Shown: piece by piece, positions 19,774 through 28,722 of the stretch | Layout: each line of letters opens with the position of its first letter | Position numbering within the stretch: position 1 is the stretch's first letter | NCBI GenBank assembly: GCA_020632595.1 | Contig: JACKFF010000011.1 | Coordinates: 94,198-158,197, forward strand | Direction of reading: 5' to 3' | DNA: 64,000 nucleotides | Source: Nitrospiraceae bacterium | GTDB taxonomy: Bacteria > Nitrospirota > Nitrospiria > Nitrospirales > UBA8639 | Made by a program: the position numbers and the translations under genes | The notes under the pieces: generated by a model | Told to the model about the DNA's origin: nothing | Seen by the model: the letters and a program-made list of their open reading frames with translations, nothing else | Database searches by the model: none

Positions 19774-20745
19774 TTAGAGCGGTGCCTCATCCAAGCTTAA
19801 CGCAATCGCATAGATCCCGAATTGGGGCACCCAATGCCCGTGCTTGCGATAATCATCCCGCCAATACTGTGGCATCTCCATATGCGTCACAATATGGTTC
19901 ACGTACAGGTCACGAAATGCCGAGTTCCGAGTGGATTGAAAGAGCGTCCAGAATGCCCAAGCTCGGCTAAAGTTGAGTCCTGCGGAATGTGGCGTGAGAG
20001 CTGTGGGGATCGGTTCCATAGAAAGGCCGTCTGGACAAAATGACTCAAACCATCGCCAGGATTCTTCTTCGGGAAGAATCGTAAAAATGGTTCTGGTCCG
20101 TTGCAGAGAGGCCGCAAAAAACTCATTCGTCACGTTGTCATATGAAGGAGGCAGGGTCTCATCAAGAAGGACAACCCACATTTGTGTAAAGCTAAGAAGT
20201 TTTTCAACTAAAACTTGGTCTGCCTTCCATTGACTCCACTTCCACAAATTCAGCAAGGCCCATGACAAATTACCATAGTTCCTCTGTTTCAAATGACCAA
20301 TAACCTCTCCAGCGGAAAGAGAAAAAATCCATTGTTCTAAATGTGTGGAAATTTCTGCCGCCAACGGGAACAAGTCTGTCTTCCCCCACCCCTGCTCCCG
20401 TTCTATGGCCAGTCGCAAAAACCAGGAAAAGCCATAGGGTATTTCATCATTGAGTTCCCCGTTCCTGAGTGAGGCCAATTCTCCCTCCAGACAATCAGGC
20501 GAAAATGCCGCATCGACTATTTCAGCCCAGCGAGGGTGTCCGGTCAGCCGCGAAGCCGTTAATAACGCGTAGGCGCCATGAACACTGGAATGCCAATCGA
20601 TACACCCACAGAAGGTCGGATGAGTCGTATCCCTCCGCAGAAAACTCTGCTCCACCGTCTCAGCCAAGATCCGCACATAGTCCAGCCTGGACCCGCAAAA
20701 TGCCTCCCACGACGGATAGTGTTGACCGGACTGTGCATGCACCAT
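19774..20745 (-). CDS. DUF2891 family protein
   Basis: A 323-residue protein with the family hallmark HPTFCGCIDWHSSVHGAY near residues 42-59 and later conserved segments such as LSWALLNLW, LTPHSAGLNFSRAWAFW and HWVPQFGIYA. The helical, Trp/His-rich pattern resembles an alpha/alpha toroid like those of glycoside-hydrolase-like proteins, but the family has no established function known to me. It converges with the sdhE-like gene 30 bases away. Confidence 0.8.
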   Translation of the reverse strand: MVHAQSGQHYPSWEAFCGSRLDYVRILAETVEQSFLRRDTTHPTFCGCIDWHSSVHGAYALLTASRLTGHPRWAEIVDAAFSPDCLEGELASLRNGELNDEIPYGFSWFLRLAIEREQGWGKTDLFPLAAEISTHLEQWIFSLSAGEVIGHLKQRNYGNLSWALLNLWKWSQWKADQVLVEKLLSFTQMWVVLLDETLPPSYDNVTNEFFAASLQRTRTIFTILPEEESWRWFESFCPDGLSMEPIPTALTPHSAGLNFSRAWAFWTLFQSTRNSAFRDLYVNHIVTHMEMPQYWRDDYRKHGHWVPQFGIYAIALSLDEAPL

Positions 20746-20925
20746 TAATCCTACTCCCTATTTCATTCGTAACCTACATCACCCCTTCATGGCTCAGCGA
20801 GACAATCTGGTTCTTCTAGAGATTTCGTTTCCCTTCGCCAGATTTTGGATACGCAAACTCGTCGGAAATCTGCTACACTCCCTCGACATTCAGTTCACTC
20901 ATGTTCATAGACGAAGGCGTTTCCC

Positions 20926-21360
20926 ATGAATTTTGATCCAGCTATCGCTGCCCTGCACGCGCTCCAACACGCTGAGGAGCAAGGAGAACTTGGCGATCTC
21001 GAATCGGATATTTTAGAAGCCGAGGGGATATTTTCCACCGATCAAGGACCACAAGCCAAGCGCGCATTTGATACCCTTCAGGAATTGGGAACACAGCTTC
21101 CACAAGCTCGACACCTCCAGGAGTTCCTCATTTACATTACCTGGCAGCAAGTGACCGAAGGTCCCCTGCCCCGATATTTTCAACTTGGGCTGGACCTCTG
21201 CGATCGGTTCCTCGATCGATTCGGGAGGCAAATTGAAGGCACTCCCTCACATCAACACGTGGTCGCCATCCGGGAATCGTTTCAGGGCGGATTAGGCATC
21301 GAGGAAGAAGAGGATCTCATGCCGGAACATGACGAGGATGCGTTCCTGGGCGGTGATTGA
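20926..21360 (+). CDS. Hypothetical acidic protein (144 aa)
   Basis: A soluble, helical, acidic protein (MNFDPAIAALHALQHAEEQGE...) ending in a run of Glu/Asp. No signal peptide, membrane segment or recognised domain. It is the only long frame on this stretch, with balanced composition, so it is probably a genuine gene of unknown function. Confidence 0.6.
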   Translation: MNFDPAIAALHALQHAEEQGELGDLESDILEAEGIFSTDQGPQAKRAFDTLQELGTQLPQARHLQEFLIYITWQQVTEGPLPRYFQLGLDLCDRFLDRFGRQIEGTPSHQHVVAIRESFQGGLGIEEEEDLMPEHDEDAFLGGD

Positions 21361-21585
21361 CCTTGAGACAACCCCTGTGCACTCACCGGTGTCTCCGGGA
21401 ATGATCAAGCCTCATGGCGATTTGTCCGTTCGAGTGAATGAGCTTCGCCGGAACACACGTGGCGTCTCGCCTTTCCCCTCATCTCTCATTCATCCTTGCC
21501 TCACCAACTTCTCATTTTGTACAGTTCCCTGAAATCCATCACCCTAAAAATATACCAACGTATCGCTTCTTGCTCCACGCTTCGA

Positions 21586-22023
21586 ATGCCCTCAACTAAT
21601 CGAGCTTCGGCCCGCAAACCCAGATGGCCCGTTCCGATGGAAGTCAAACCCAGTGGCATTGAGGGCCGCGGCCTATTCACCAAAGTGCCATTGCGCCCCA
21701 GACAAAAAATCGGAGAGTATGAAGGGGAACGCATTACGCAACGGGAAGGACGCAGGCGCGCCAAAAACCAAAAGCGGATTGCCATCGTCGAAGTGAATAA
21801 TGGGAAGTCGATCGATGGGGCAGCAGAGACCACAGGATTCCGGTTCATCAACCATTCCTGCACACCCAATACCTTTATGCGCATCATAGGGGAACGGGCA
21901 GAGTTTTATGCCTTGCACCCGATCAGGGCCGGCACCGAACTCACGCTCGACTATGGCGACTCGCACCATAACGGAAAACTGCCCTGTAGCTGTGGAAGTC
22001 TAACATGTCGAAGATTTCTTTAG
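21586..22023 (+). CDS. SET-domain protein-lysine methyltransferase-like protein
   Basis: A compact 145-residue SET protein. Motifs in order are IEGRGLFT (SAM-binding edge), GEYEGERIT, FRFINHSCTPNT (the SET pseudoknot), ELTLDYGD and a post-SET cysteine cluster CSCGSLTC. Bacterial SET proteins of this kind may methylate lysines of ribosomal or chromatin-like proteins; the substrate here is unknown. The start at 21586 is the first ATG of the frame; a TTG at 21496 would give a longer form without homology. No clear ribosome binding site was seen. Confidence 0.82.
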   Translation: MPSTNRASARKPRWPVPMEVKPSGIEGRGLFTKVPLRPRQKIGEYEGERITQREGRRRAKNQKRIAIVEVNNGKSIDGAAETTGFRFINHSCTPNTFMRIIGERAEFYALHPIRAGTELTLDYGDSHHNGKLPCSCGSLTCRRFL

Positions 22024-22245
22024 AAAACCTCATACGCTTTCATTGCACATACCTCCCGGCTCGCTTCCTTCGACCAATGCCGTTCAACCCAAGATCTTTT
22101 CAATTCGACTTTTCGTGTTTTATCAGCCACCATCCATCCTTTTGTATCCCCATCCAGGACCACTTGCACATGTTACCTGTGCTAGAATCCAAATCCCTGG
22201 CTGGTCTTATTGCCCACTGAACGCTCATCAACCACACCGAAAACC

Positions 22246-23013
22246 ATGGTCACTGACAATTCTTTTACGCGAGGCCTCAGTGGCCTTCTTTTTTTCACTT
22301 TCGAATGCATACTTGTCGGACTGTTGCTGTTCATGGGGATTCAGGGGAGTTGGGCGGAATCTGGTCCCCTCAAAACCGATCCTTTGCAATCCCCTTTGAC
22401 CCGACTTCAAAAAATCCTGGCCGAGGGCAGTCAGAATTCTTCAGACCCGGCCATGCTCTTAACATTAGCCGGCCTGTATCTCGAAATTGGACAGGAAATC
22501 TATCAGGACGAGGGCCTGAAACGTCAGGCATTTGATGAAGGGGCCCGTCTGGCCCGACGGGCCCTTGATAGAGAGGAAGACAATGCGGAAGCGCATTATT
22601 TATACGCAGCGAACCTGGGAAGCTCCGCACAAATCGAAGGTGTCATGGCCTCGGCGTTGACAGTCAACACATTAAAGACTCATGTGCGAAGAGCCTTAGA
22701 ACTCAACCCCCATCACGCACCGGCACTTCACATGATGGGGATGATGCTGGAGGAACTGCCATGGTTTCTCGGCGGTGACCCGGACATGGCCGTCACCTAC
22801 CTGATTCAGGCCACGGAGGTGAAACCCGATTACACGCGAGCGAGACTGGATTTGGCTAAAATTTATATCAAACGGCAGAACTATCGTGCTGCACGGGAAG
22901 AATTGCGTCATATCATGGATGAACCTGCTCGATCGCCTGTATCGGAATCCGGACAACACCATTATCAGCAGGAAGCCAAAATCCTTCTTGACGCTCTTCC
23001 CAGCCTCCATTAA
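22246..23013 (+). CDS. Exported TPR protein (TatT-like)
   Basis: A 255-residue protein with an N-terminal signal or anchor segment (FECILVGLLLFMGIQGSWAES) and about four TPR-like helix pairs (LYLEIGQEIY, EAHYLYAANLGSS, LELNPHHAPALHMMGMML, VKPDYTRARLDLAKIYI). The PWFLGGDPDMAVTYLIQATEV segment resembles TRAP-transporter T-component-like proteins. Related in style to the TPR protein at 28006, which has a similar segment. It sits 125 bases before the histidine kinase gene and could share its transcript. Confidence 0.75.
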   Translation: MVTDNSFTRGLSGLLFFTFECILVGLLLFMGIQGSWAESGPLKTDPLQSPLTRLQKILAEGSQNSSDPAMLLTLAGLYLEIGQEIYQDEGLKRQAFDEGARLARRALDREEDNAEAHYLYAANLGSSAQIEGVMASALTVNTLKTHVRRALELNPHHAPALHMMGMMLEELPWFLGGDPDMAVTYLIQATEVKPDYTRARLDLAKIYIKRQNYRAAREELRHIMDEPARSPVSESGQHHYQQEAKILLDALPSLH

Positions 23014-23138
23014 ATCGAAGGTGGCTCCATGACGACCCTCCGCGGCACAATCGGGGAAGATTCTTGAGGAACGTTTATGGTTTTTTCGACAAACCTATAC
23101 AGAGAACCCCCATTTTCTGATCTCCCGAGAACGTGCTC

Positions 23139-24500
23139 ATGTTCAATATGAAAAATTTTAGTGCCTTCGATGTTTTGAAAATCACCACCCTGACTCTCCT
23201 GGCTGGATTGCTCGTCTCCCTCGGCAGCGCGAAAGGCTCAACCTCCCTATTTGCCTATGTTGCCTTATCGACGATTGTAATGCTGCAAATTATCGAAGTC
23301 TTGGCTCCACCTTTTTCGGTCTACCGACCGAACCAAAGACCCCGAATACTATTTCTCCGGTCAAGCATTGCTCTGCAGCTCCTGCTGGCGGCCCTCCTCG
23401 TCGCCGTCACGGACGGGAGCGGCAGTATCTACGAACTGGTTTTCCTGTTACCCATTATTTCGGCAGCCGCGAAATTACGAGGCAAAGATGTGATCATAGT
23501 CGTAGGATGCGCCGTCTTGTCAATGACGGGGTTTATCATCGCAGACATGAACGACCCTCCATCGCCGATCGAGACAAGGGAACTCCAGGACGCGTTAGCC
23601 GCCATTGTATATTTTACCATTGCCGGGCTGTTGACCTACTATTTTGCGAAAGGAGAACGAGATCAACGAAATCGACAGGAAATTCTGGCTAACACCCTTG
23701 AGAAAACAAATCAAGAGCTGCAAGAAACGCAACGGCAACTGATTGACCGTTTAACGGAAGTCGCCCAAATGGAAGAACGCCTCCAACGGATTACCCAGAT
23801 GGCCACCCTCGGTGAAGTGGCCGGCCAAATGGCGCACGAAATTCGGAATCCCCTCGGAATCATTAAAGGCGCAGCCACGATGCTGGCGAAAAAGACCATT
23901 GATCCGTCTATCCGTCAACATGTTTCCGTTCTTCTGGAGGAGGTCACTCATTTGAACGCGGCTGTGGAGGGGGTGCTGCGACTGGGCACTCCACTTCGCA
24001 TCCAATTTACAAAGATAGACTTAGGGAGACTTCTCGAAAAAGTCTGCCAGGTCTCAACGGCTTGGGCCGTTCCCTCTCAATCCGTCATCCATTTCTCTCT
24101 GCCCCCCGAACCATGCTATGTCCATGGCGACTATGACCTGTTGCACCAGGCCTTTACGAACCTGGTACGTAATGGCCTGCAAGCCATGACGAATGGCAAA
24201 GGGGGAGCCATGACGATACACATCGAAGCGTCTTCGAGCCAAAAAGAAATCATCACCACCATTACCGATAGCGGCGTCGGGCTTTCGGCACCGGACGCCA
24301 GTCGGTTGGGTGAGCCGTTCTTTACGAAGCGGCCCGGAGGCATCGGCCTGGGGTTTTCTCTTGCCAAGCGTATCATCAAAGAGCATGGGGGATCGATTGC
24401 TCTGGAAAGCGAACCAGGACAAGGCACCAGCGTATTTGTGCACCTCCCGGCTTATGGTGCTGATCCATCACAATCGGAGTCGGGGGAGACTCCGCTCTAA
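23139..24500 (+). CDS. Membrane sensor histidine kinase (NtrB-like) of the sigma-54 pair
   Basis: A 453-residue kinase. Residues ~10-165 carry about five or six hydrophobic segments, then a coiled coil (~170-215), HisKA with H233 in AHEIRNPLGIIKG and a HATPase domain (HQAFTNLVRNGLQAM, ITDSGVGLS, GGIGLGFSLAKRI). It ends 20 bases before the NtrC-type activator, forming a clear two-component pair. A GTG at 23133 could add two residues. The membrane input domain has no recognised ligand. I infer that the pair controls the set of sigma-54-type promoters described below. Confidence 0.9.
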   Translation: MFNMKNFSAFDVLKITTLTLLAGLLVSLGSAKGSTSLFAYVALSTIVMLQIIEVLAPPFSVYRPNQRPRILFLRSSIALQLLLAALLVAVTDGSGSIYELVFLLPIISAAAKLRGKDVIIVVGCAVLSMTGFIIADMNDPPSPIETRELQDALAAIVYFTIAGLLTYYFAKGERDQRNRQEILANTLEKTNQELQETQRQLIDRLTEVAQMEERLQRITQMATLGEVAGQMAHEIRNPLGIIKGAATMLAKKTIDPSIRQHVSVLLEEVTHLNAAVEGVLRLGTPLRIQFTKIDLGRLLEKVCQVSTAWAVPSQSVIHFSLPPEPCYVHGDYDLLHQAFTNLVRNGLQAMTNGKGGAMTIHIEASSSQKEIITTITDSGVGLSAPDASRLGEPFFTKRPGGIGLGFSLAKRIIKEHGGSIALESEPGQGTSVFVHLPAYGADPSQSESGETPL

Positions 24501-24520
24501 ACACATAAAGGCCAAGAACC

Positions 24521-25897
24521 ATGTCCACCATTTTAGTTGTTGATGATGAGAAGAATTATTTATGGATGCTCGATGAAGTCCTCCGCGAAGAGGGATATGA
24601 CGTGCTCACCAGCGACAGTGCCGCCAAAGCCGTGCTCATGCTGAAAGAGGAATCGATCGACGTCCTACTCACCGATCTCCGCATGACCGGCATGGACGGT
24701 ATGGCGCTCCTGTCTCAAGCCCGCGAAGTGTCCCCGACGACCAGCGCGATTCTGATGACCGCCTATGGCACCATTGAACGAGCTGTCGAGGCCATGCGCG
24801 AAGGGGCCTATGACTTTATCGTGAAACCATTTGACAACGCAGCCCTTCTTCGAACCATTCAAAAAGCCAATGAGCGAAGCACATTACTGCGGGAAAATCT
24901 TCGACTTTCTCAAGCCTTGACCGGACGATATCATTTCGATGCGGTGCCTGGAACCGGTCCCGCCATGAAGGCCGTCTACGACATCATCGCCCGCGTCACC
25001 GACTCCAAAGCCACCGTCCTCATTAGTGGTGAGAGTGGAAGCGGCAAAGAAGTGGTGGCACGGACGATTCATTTCAATGGTCCACGATGCGGGCGACCGT
25101 TTCTGGCTATCAACTGCGGTGCGCTCACCGAGACTCTCGCTGAAAGCGAACTGTTCGGACATGAACGTGGCGCGTTCACCGGAGCCAACACCAAACATGC
25201 CGGGCTGTTTGAACAAGCCAATGGAGGGACCCTTTTTTTGGACGAGATTGGCGAGTTGCCTCTCTCGCTTCAGGCCAAACTCCTGAGAGTGCTGGATTCA
25301 CAGGAAATCCGTCGTGTGGGTGGAGAAAAATCGATACAGATAGACGCTCGAATTTTGGCAGCCACCAATCGTGATTTGCAAAGCGAGGTTCAACACGGAC
25401 GCTTTCGTGAAGATTTGTTGTATCGACTGAGTGTCATCCGGATCGAAGTGCCCCCCTTGCGGGAACGCAGGGAAGACATCCCCTTATTGGCCAAAACCTA
25501 TCTGGAGCAACTCAGACAAGAGGGAAGCACTCGGGGAAAACGGCTTTCCCCAAAGGCGCTTGACCATCTTCTTCACCATCAGTGGCGGGGGAATGTCCGC
25601 GAATTACAGAATGCCATCGCCTATGCGGCGTTAATGGCCAAGGAGGAGGACATTCAACCCGAAGACTTCCCCGTCGAACTGTCCGGGACCGGCGATTGGA
25701 TCAGCACGCTGGGTCGCCTCCTCCCTCCCGATGCACCACTCGATGCCACCCTCAAAGCCATTGAGGGCTACATGATCAACCGGGCGATGACTATGGGCCA
25801 TGGGGTTCAGGCCAAAGCGGCGGATGTCTTGCAGATTAGCCGCAGTCTTCTGCAGTACAAAATCAAACAACAACCTCCAGTGAGCACCGAGGATTAA
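24521..25897 (+). CDS. NtrC-family sigma-54-dependent response regulator
   Basis: A 458-residue enhancer-binding activator. The receiver domain (1-120) has acceptor D52 (LLTDLRMTGMDG). The AAA+ domain has Walker A GESGSGKE (170-177), the sigma-54 contact loop GAFTGA (217-222), a Walker B-like GGTLFLDEIGEL, and the arginine-finger region FREDLLYRLSVIR. The C-terminus (LKAIEGYMINRAMTMGHGVQAKAADVL, given here in parts: EGYMINRAM, AKAADVLQISRSLLQYKI) is a Fis-type helix-turn-helix. All residues needed to activate sigma-54 polymerase are present. A sigma-54-type promoter with an upstream box starts 18 bases after its stop, and a copy of its last codons lies at 30848. Confidence 0.95.
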   Translation: MSTILVVDDEKNYLWMLDEVLREEGYDVLTSDSAAKAVLMLKEESIDVLLTDLRMTGMDGMALLSQAREVSPTTSAILMTAYGTIERAVEAMREGAYDFIVKPFDNAALLRTIQKANERSTLLRENLRLSQALTGRYHFDAVPGTGPAMKAVYDIIARVTDSKATVLISGESGSGKEVVARTIHFNGPRCGRPFLAINCGALTETLAESELFGHERGAFTGANTKHAGLFEQANGGTLFLDEIGELPLSLQAKLLRVLDSQEIRRVGGEKSIQIDARILAATNRDLQSEVQHGRFREDLLYRLSVIRIEVPPLRERREDIPLLAKTYLEQLRQEGSTRGKRLSPKALDHLLHHQWRGNVRELQNAIAYAALMAKEEDIQPEDFPVELSGTGDWISTLGRLLPPDAPLDATLKAIEGYMINRAMTMGHGVQAKAADVLQISRSLLQYKIKQQPPVSTED

Positions 25898-26070
25898 CCT
25901 CACTCCCCCCGTTCAATTTTTTTGATTCCCATCAAAATCCTTTTCTTGCCCGTCACCCTTTCAATCGGCTTTCAGGTCCTTTCTTTATCCTAACCATTTG
26001 AAATGATGGGCATTCTTGGGGGCAAATCCCCACTGGCACAATTCATGCTGAATTCAAGGAATAAAACGGG
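25841..26070 (+). repeat. Direct duplication, copy A (end of activator gene plus sigma-54 promoter)
   Basis: About 230 bases closely matching 30848-31080, in the same orientation. Copy A runs from the last ~19 codons of the intact activator gene through the AT-rich box, the TTTGAAAT box and the -24/-12 element. As the gene is whole only here, copy A is the source. Confidence 0.9.
25915..26049 (+). promoter_or_regulatory. Sigma-54-type promoter A with upstream box
   Basis: The -24/-12 element TGGCAC-AATTC-ATGCT lies at 26034-26049, with GG and GC ten bases apart. An AT-rich box (AATTTTTTTGAT, six bases, CAAAAT) lies at 25915-25938, its G 110 bases before the -24 T. A TTTGAAAT box is at 25997. 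The same three parts with the same spacing recur at four other places in the window. The inner TTTTGAT-TCCC-ATCAAAA is a perfect inverted repeat, so this box may be the activator binding site and/or the activator gene terminator hairpin. The first downstream intact gene is the HDO gene at 26551. Confidence 0.75.
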
Positions 26071-26383
26071 AGCGGAGGATACCGAAGTGTGTATCAACCA
26101 TTCGGCGGTTCCTGGTTACATTGGCAAATCCCAAAGTCCCGCTTCCTATGGGATTGGCGATTTGAGTTTCATGGATGGGGAAGGCTTCCTGCACATCATC
26201 TGTCGTAAGAAAAATGTGTTGAGTACCTCTTTAAGGCGGAATATATCCCCTGAATGCCCTGAGAGCGAACCACTTCCACAGTCTGAGCGAGCACAATGTC
26301 TCGTTGTGGAGGATGGAGCTGCCTTTCCGGAAGCGTTGCTTATCCGCATCGCAAAGCAACGGAATGCCGTCACGTTGCCATAG
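26066..26383 (+). pseudogene. Remnant of the C-terminal part of an AMP-forming ligase
   Basis: The translated stretch GIGDLSFMDGEGFLHIICRK and then RRNISPECPE, QCLVVEDGA and ALLIRIA matches the C-terminal third of the intact ligase at 31883 (TGDLGFVDEEGYLHIIGRK, YGRNISPEWPE, QCLVVGEA, ALLIPAA). The N-terminal two thirds and the preceding hemolysin-like gene are missing; the sequence joins promoter A almost directly. The conserved glycine before RK is Cys here and the frame stops early. I read it as a decayed ligase left by a deletion in one of two duplicated copies. Confidence 0.8.
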
Positions 26384-26550
26384 GCGGCAGAGCGGGCTCA
26401 TACGCTTGACCAGTTTATACACAGCTACGAAAGGGACCAAGGCCAGGCCTTATATCGCAATGTGGTCTTAAAGATACGAGAGGCCGGAAGCGCGAAATCA
26501 TTAGCAATCCTATCATCCGCTGATTCAAATCTTGTTCAAAAAGGAATTCT

Positions 26551-27228
26551 ATGCCAACTTTTTTTGAAAGACTGACAGATGAGACTGAATCAGAACGTCA
26601 GGAACTGAGCCGGATACCGCAAATCACCGATGCCCTGCGGGGCGCCATATCTCAAGAAACCTATCTGGCCTTTCTCGAACAGGCTTATCACCATGTCAAG
26701 TATACGGTGCCGTTGATGATGGCCGCCGGATCCAGGCTTTCGTACCAAAAAGAATACATATGCGAGGCGCTTGTGGAATATGTGAAGGAAGAAGCCGGGC
26801 ACCAAGAGCGGATCCTCAATGACATTACCCAAGCAGGTGGTGATGCAGAGGCCGTCCGTCATGGTCAGCCGAATTTCGAAACGGAAATGATGGTGGCGTA
26901 TGCATTTGATTATATATGCCGCATCAACCCGGTGGGCTTTTTCGGCATGGTCTTTGTTCTTGAAGGGACGAGCACGGTCCTGGCCACCAAGGCCGCCGAT
27001 GCCATGCGGCAATCACTTCATCTTTCCAAGAACTGCTTTAGCTATCTCTATTCACATGGCATTTTGGATATTGAACATATGCAGTTCTTTGAACGGTTGG
27101 TCAACCGAATTCCTGAGGAAGTTGACCAGCAAGCCATTATTCATATGGGCAAACGCATGTTTAGGCTCTATGGCAATGTCTTTCGTTCGATCCCGCATAA
27201 CGGCAATCAGGTGCAACATGTCGCTTAA
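26551..27228 (+). CDS. TenA/heme-oxygenase-like (HDO-type) oxidase
   Basis: A 225-residue all-helical protein of the TenA/PqqC/heme-oxygenase-like fold. Candidate diiron ligands typical of HDO enzymes are visible: E81-x2-H84 (EEAGHQE), E138 in VLEGTST, and D173-x2-H176 (DIEHMQFF) with H169 nearby; H47/H48 lie in helix one. Relatives such as UndA oxidise fatty acids. With the ligase (31883), hemolysin-family protein (31170) and SDR it belongs to a group of genes often found together in other bacteria, suggesting activation and oxidative modification of an acyl substrate (inference). It overlaps the SDR by 11 bases. Confidence 0.82.
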   Translation: MPTFFERLTDETESERQELSRIPQITDALRGAISQETYLAFLEQAYHHVKYTVPLMMAAGSRLSYQKEYICEALVEYVKEEAGHQERILNDITQAGGDAEAVRHGQPNFETEMMVAYAFDYICRINPVGFFGMVFVLEGTSTVLATKAADAMRQSLHLSKNCFSYLYSHGILDIEHMQFFERLVNRIPEEVDQQAIIHMGKRMFRLYGNVFRSIPHNGNQVQHVA

Positions 27229-28009
27229 CGGTCAGCGCATGGTCGTGACCGGTGGCGCTGGAGGAATTGGTTCCCTGTTATGCCGGGAATTGCTAAAGCA
27301 GGGCGCCAAAGTCACCGTGGTTGATTGCACGGAGCCTGTATCGGTTGATGCGGCGTTCCTCCGTGGTGATCTCTCGACATTGGAAGGAATGGCAGATATT
27401 GCCGACCGGCTCAAATCGCAACGCGTGGATATTCTCGTCAACCTTGCCGGCATCCAGTATTTCGGGCCATGCGAAGAACAATCACCCCAACAGACTGCGT
27501 TGCTGTATGCCGTAAACGTACTTGCGCCCGTCATACTCACCCAGGCATTACTCCCTCAAATGAAAACACGAGGTCATGGGCAGATTGTAAATGTGGGCTC
27601 CACCTTTGGTTCAATCAACTTCGCCCATTTTGCGACCTATTCCAGTTCCAAGGCCGGCCTACGCGGCTTTTCCGAGGCATTGCGTCGAGAAGTGAGAGCG
27701 GATGGCATAACCATCACCTATATTGCCCCACGTGCAGTGAAGACCGCGCTGAATACGGAGAAAATTCTTGCATTCGGGCGTATGACCAAGATGAAGTTGG
27801 ATGAGCCGGCATGGGTAGCCAAGCAGATTGCCAGGGCCATCGCCGAACGGAGGAAGGATGTGTTCCTTGGCTTCCCGGAGAAGCTCTTTGTTCGCATCAA
27901 TGCCATGGCGCCACGGGTGGTAGATCAGTTGTTACTGGAAAACGACCTGAAGGCCAAAACGTTATTTCATCTACCAACGGTAATCAATCAACCACGGAGT
28001 TCATCATGA
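27218..28009 (+). CDS. Short-chain dehydrogenase/reductase
   Basis: A 263-residue NAD(P)-dependent SDR with the TGGAGGIG cofactor motif, NLAG (for NNAG), the catalytic serine in NVGSTFG and YSSSK with the catalytic Tyr/Lys. A C-terminal extension contains a hydrophobic, amphipathic stretch (KLFVRINAMAPRVVDQLL) as in membrane-associated lipid-modifying SDRs. The ATG at 27218 lies inside the end of the HDO gene and the stop overlaps the TPR gene start (ATGA), so the three are translationally coupled. Confidence 0.9.
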   Translation: MSLNGQRMVVTGGAGGIGSLLCRELLKQGAKVTVVDCTEPVSVDAAFLRGDLSTLEGMADIADRLKSQRVDILVNLAGIQYFGPCEEQSPQQTALLYAVNVLAPVILTQALLPQMKTRGHGQIVNVGSTFGSINFAHFATYSSSKAGLRGFSEALRREVRADGITITYIAPRAVKTALNTEKILAFGRMTKMKLDEPAWVAKQIARAIAERRKDVFLGFPEKLFVRINAMAPRVVDQLLLENDLKAKTLFHLPTVINQPRSSS

Positions 28010-28722
28010 AAAGAATGTTTCTTGTATCGCTCTCGGTTGTGCTTGTTCTATCCATTGCATCGTTCATGGCCCAGGCAGAACCCACATTACAGTCGGGGAC
28101 ATCGGTCTCATTGGTACAGGCATCTGATGATGCCACAGCGATGACCAAGGACATTCAGTTTCTGATGAAAGCCTGGGCACATATCAAATACGAAATCCGC
28201 GATAAGGACGAACAGGAAAAACAAATGGGGGGGTTGATGTCCAAAGCGGCAACCGTTACGAAAATGTACCATGAACATGCAGAGCCCTATATCTGGCAGG
28301 CCATTATCACGAGCACACAGGCTGGCATTTCAGGTGGATTGGGAGCTTTAGGACTTGCGGAAGAAGCCAAGAAATTGTTGGAACACGCTGAAGCGATTAA
28401 CCCTCAGGCCCTGGATGGCGCCATTTATACCTCTCTGGGTGCTCTCTACTATCAAGTCCCGGGTTGGCCGATAGGCTTTGGTGATGATGAAAAGGCGCGT
28501 ACGTATCTAGAACGGGCACGAACCATGGATCCAAACGCTATTGACTCCAACTATTTTTATGGTGAATTCCTGATTGACCAAGGTGAGTATGCCAAAGCCA
28601 TCATGGTCTTGGAGCATGCACTTGCCGCACCGGATCGTCCGAATCGTCAAACAGCTGATGCGGGACGGCGTGCGGAGATCAGGCAATCCATCGCTACGGC
28701 CAAGAAAAAACTGGGGGCGTAA
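28006..28722 (+). CDS. Exported TPR protein of the HDO/SDR operon
   Basis: A 238-residue protein with a clear signal peptide (MKRMFLVSLSVVLVLSIASFMAQAE) shown by a charged start, hydrophobic core and AQA cleavage site, then TPR-like helices (LLEHAEAINPQALDGAIYTSLG, given as LLEHAEAINPQ and GAIYTSLGALYYQ; ARTYLERARTMDPNAID; KAIMVLEHALAAPD). It is coupled to the SDR by ATGA overlap, so a periplasmic scaffold for the pathway product is likely (inference). The VPGWPIGFGDDEKA segment parallels PWFLGGDPDMA in the TPR protein at 22246. Confidence 0.82.
   Translation: MKRMFLVSLSVVLVLSIASFMAQAEPTLQSGTSVSLVQASDDATAMTKDIQFLMKAWAHIKYEIRDKDEQEKQMGGLMSKAATVTKMYHEHAEPYIWQAIITSTQAGISGGLGALGLAEEAKKLLEHAEAINPQALDGAIYTSLGALYYQVPGWPIGFGDDEKARTYLERARTMDPNAIDSNYFYGEFLIDQGEYAKAIMVLEHALAAPDRPNRQTADAGRRAEIRQSIATAKKKLGA

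Noticed and set aside
26900..27217. Longer upstream start for the SDR gene
   Set aside because: It would overlap the HDO gene for over 300 bases in another frame; the ATG at 27218 gives the normal SDR N-terminus with its cofactor motif.
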